5,516 bases of DNA. Origin: an uncultured Clostridia bacterium (GTDB lineage Bacteria; Bacillota; Clostridia; Christensenellales; CAG-314). Position 1 is the first letter of the stretch. Each line of letters starts with the position of its first letter. Below the pieces are notes generated by a model, which was given only the letters and a program-made list of their open reading frames with translations, was not told the origin of the DNA and did not search any database. The position numbers and the translations under genes are program-made. Where the stretch lies: contig CALGIK010000028.1 of the NCBI GenBank assembly GCA_937915515.1, positions 1 through 5,516 on the forward strand, in the 5' to 3' direction. This document shows, one piece after another, positions 5,015 through 5,516 of this stretch.

Positions 5015-5516
5015 TTAAATGTTCACAATATTTTTAGCATTAGCAAGCATAAGTTTTAATCTGTTTTCTTGATTTATCTTTGAAGCGGCGGCATCATAAT
5101 CAATGGCAATAATATTCAAGTTTGGGTATTTCTCTTTAATGGGTTTAAACATGCCTTTGCAGCAAATGTGGCTCGGCAAGCAAGCAAAAGGCTGCGTGCA
5201 AACAATGTTTGTAACCCCGCTTTTTATCATTTCTATTATTTCCGCACAAATAAGCCAGCCTTCTCCCATTTTTGCACCGTATCCGATATAATCTTTACAA
5301 AACTCTACCAGCGTGCTAAAAGGTGTAAAAGGCTCAAAGACGTTGTGTTTCTTTATTATATCAATGACGTCACATTGCTTACTGCACAAAAATTGATAGA
5401 TAGGCTTATAAAGCAGATAAGAGCCCAAACGCACTCCGTAAAGCTTATAATCCATAAAGTAATTGTAAACGTTATACAAGCAAAAATCCATTAAACCGTG
5501 TACTGCTATTTCGCAG
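5015..5516 (-). CDS. CoA-dehydratase activase-like protein, C-terminal part (5' end beyond right edge)
   Basis: The frame is open to the window edge: seven sense codons and part of an eighth and ninth lie upstream of the first internal ATG (5491), and no ribosome site is seen there, so this is the end of a longer gene. The last 166 residues are visible. They resemble the C-terminal region of the large proteins annotated as acyl-CoA dehydratase activase or 2-hydroxyglutaryl-CoA dehydratase activator homologues (BcrAD/BadFG plus DUF2229 type). Landmarks are GLMDFCLY near the window edge, YIGYGAKMGEGWLICAEIIEMI, the cysteine-bearing CTQPFACLPSHICCKGM, and IIAIDYDAAASKINQENRLKLML near the end. 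Characterised relatives use ATP and an iron-sulphur cluster to pass electrons to radical-type dehydratases in anaerobes; many members, often 1000 residues or more, have no proven function. The visible part has nine cysteines, several possibly cluster ligands. It converges on the transporter operon, and its terminator is the shared hairpin. Confidence 0.8.
   Translation of the reverse strand, partial: CEIAVHGLMDFCLYNVYNYFMDYKLYGVRLGSYLLYKPIYQFLCSKQCDVIDIIKKHNVFEPFTPFSTLVEFCKDYIGYGAKMGEGWLICAEIIEMIKSGVTNIVCTQPFACLPSHICCKGMFKPIKEKYPNLNIIAIDYDAAASKINQENRLKLMLANAKNIVNI

Noticed and set aside
5168..5494. Plus-strand open frame of 108 codons opposite the activase-like gene
   Set aside because: The minus-strand frame has family motifs and stays open to the window edge; the plus frame has no recognisable domain or ribosome site.
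1..5516. CRISPR array, insertion sequence, tRNA or rRNA, defence island
   Set aside because: No spaced repeats, transposase motifs, terminal inverted repeats, cloverleaf-like sequence or rRNA-like stretch was seen; the window is explained by sporulation genes, an exporter and one metabolic gene.

Overview
The window looks like a chromosomal segment of an endospore-forming, AT-rich Bacillota bacterium, most likely a member of the Clostridia. The evidence is the gene order spoIIAA-spoIIAB-sigF followed directly by spoVAC-spoVAD with no spoVAA or spoVAB between them, strong GGAGG-type ribosome binding sites, and a partial gene of the 2-hydroxyacyl-CoA dehydratase activator superfamily, which is typical of anaerobes. 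I cannot name a genus.

Layout. Positions 1-1288 (minus strand) hold the DPA-channel block: a tiny 30-codon ORF, spoVAC, and the first two thirds of spoVAD, which runs off the left edge. Positions 1322-1355 hold an intrinsic terminator that separates this block from the upstream operon. Positions 1373-2877 (minus strand) hold the spoIIA operon: anti-anti-sigma factor SpoIIAA, anti-sigma kinase SpoIIAB and sporulation sigma factor F, with two 14-nt gene overlaps. Positions 2878-3077 are a divergent, very AT-rich intergenic region with a good housekeeping-type promoter pointing right. Positions 3078-4927 (plus strand) hold a two-gene ABC-2 type exporter (ATPase plus permease). Positions 4947-4983 hold a long perfect hairpin that can terminate transcription from both sides. 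Positions 5015-5516 (minus strand) hold the C-terminal part of a CoA-dehydratase-activase-like protein that continues past the right edge.

How the genes work together. SpoIIAB holds sigma F inactive and phosphorylates SpoIIAA. Dephosphorylated SpoIIAA releases sigma F in the forespore, which starts the cascade leading to sigma G and late forespore genes such as spoVA. SpoVAC and SpoVAD belong to the machinery that imports dipicolinic acid into the developing spore and releases it at germination. The ABC exporter and the activase-like gene have no evident link to sporulation and appear to be independent transcription units.

I found no mobile element, CRISPR array, RNA gene or clearly new system. 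The most interesting items are the small ORF translationally coupled to spoVAC, the charged N-terminal extension of SpoVAC, and the terminator between sigF and the spoVA block.
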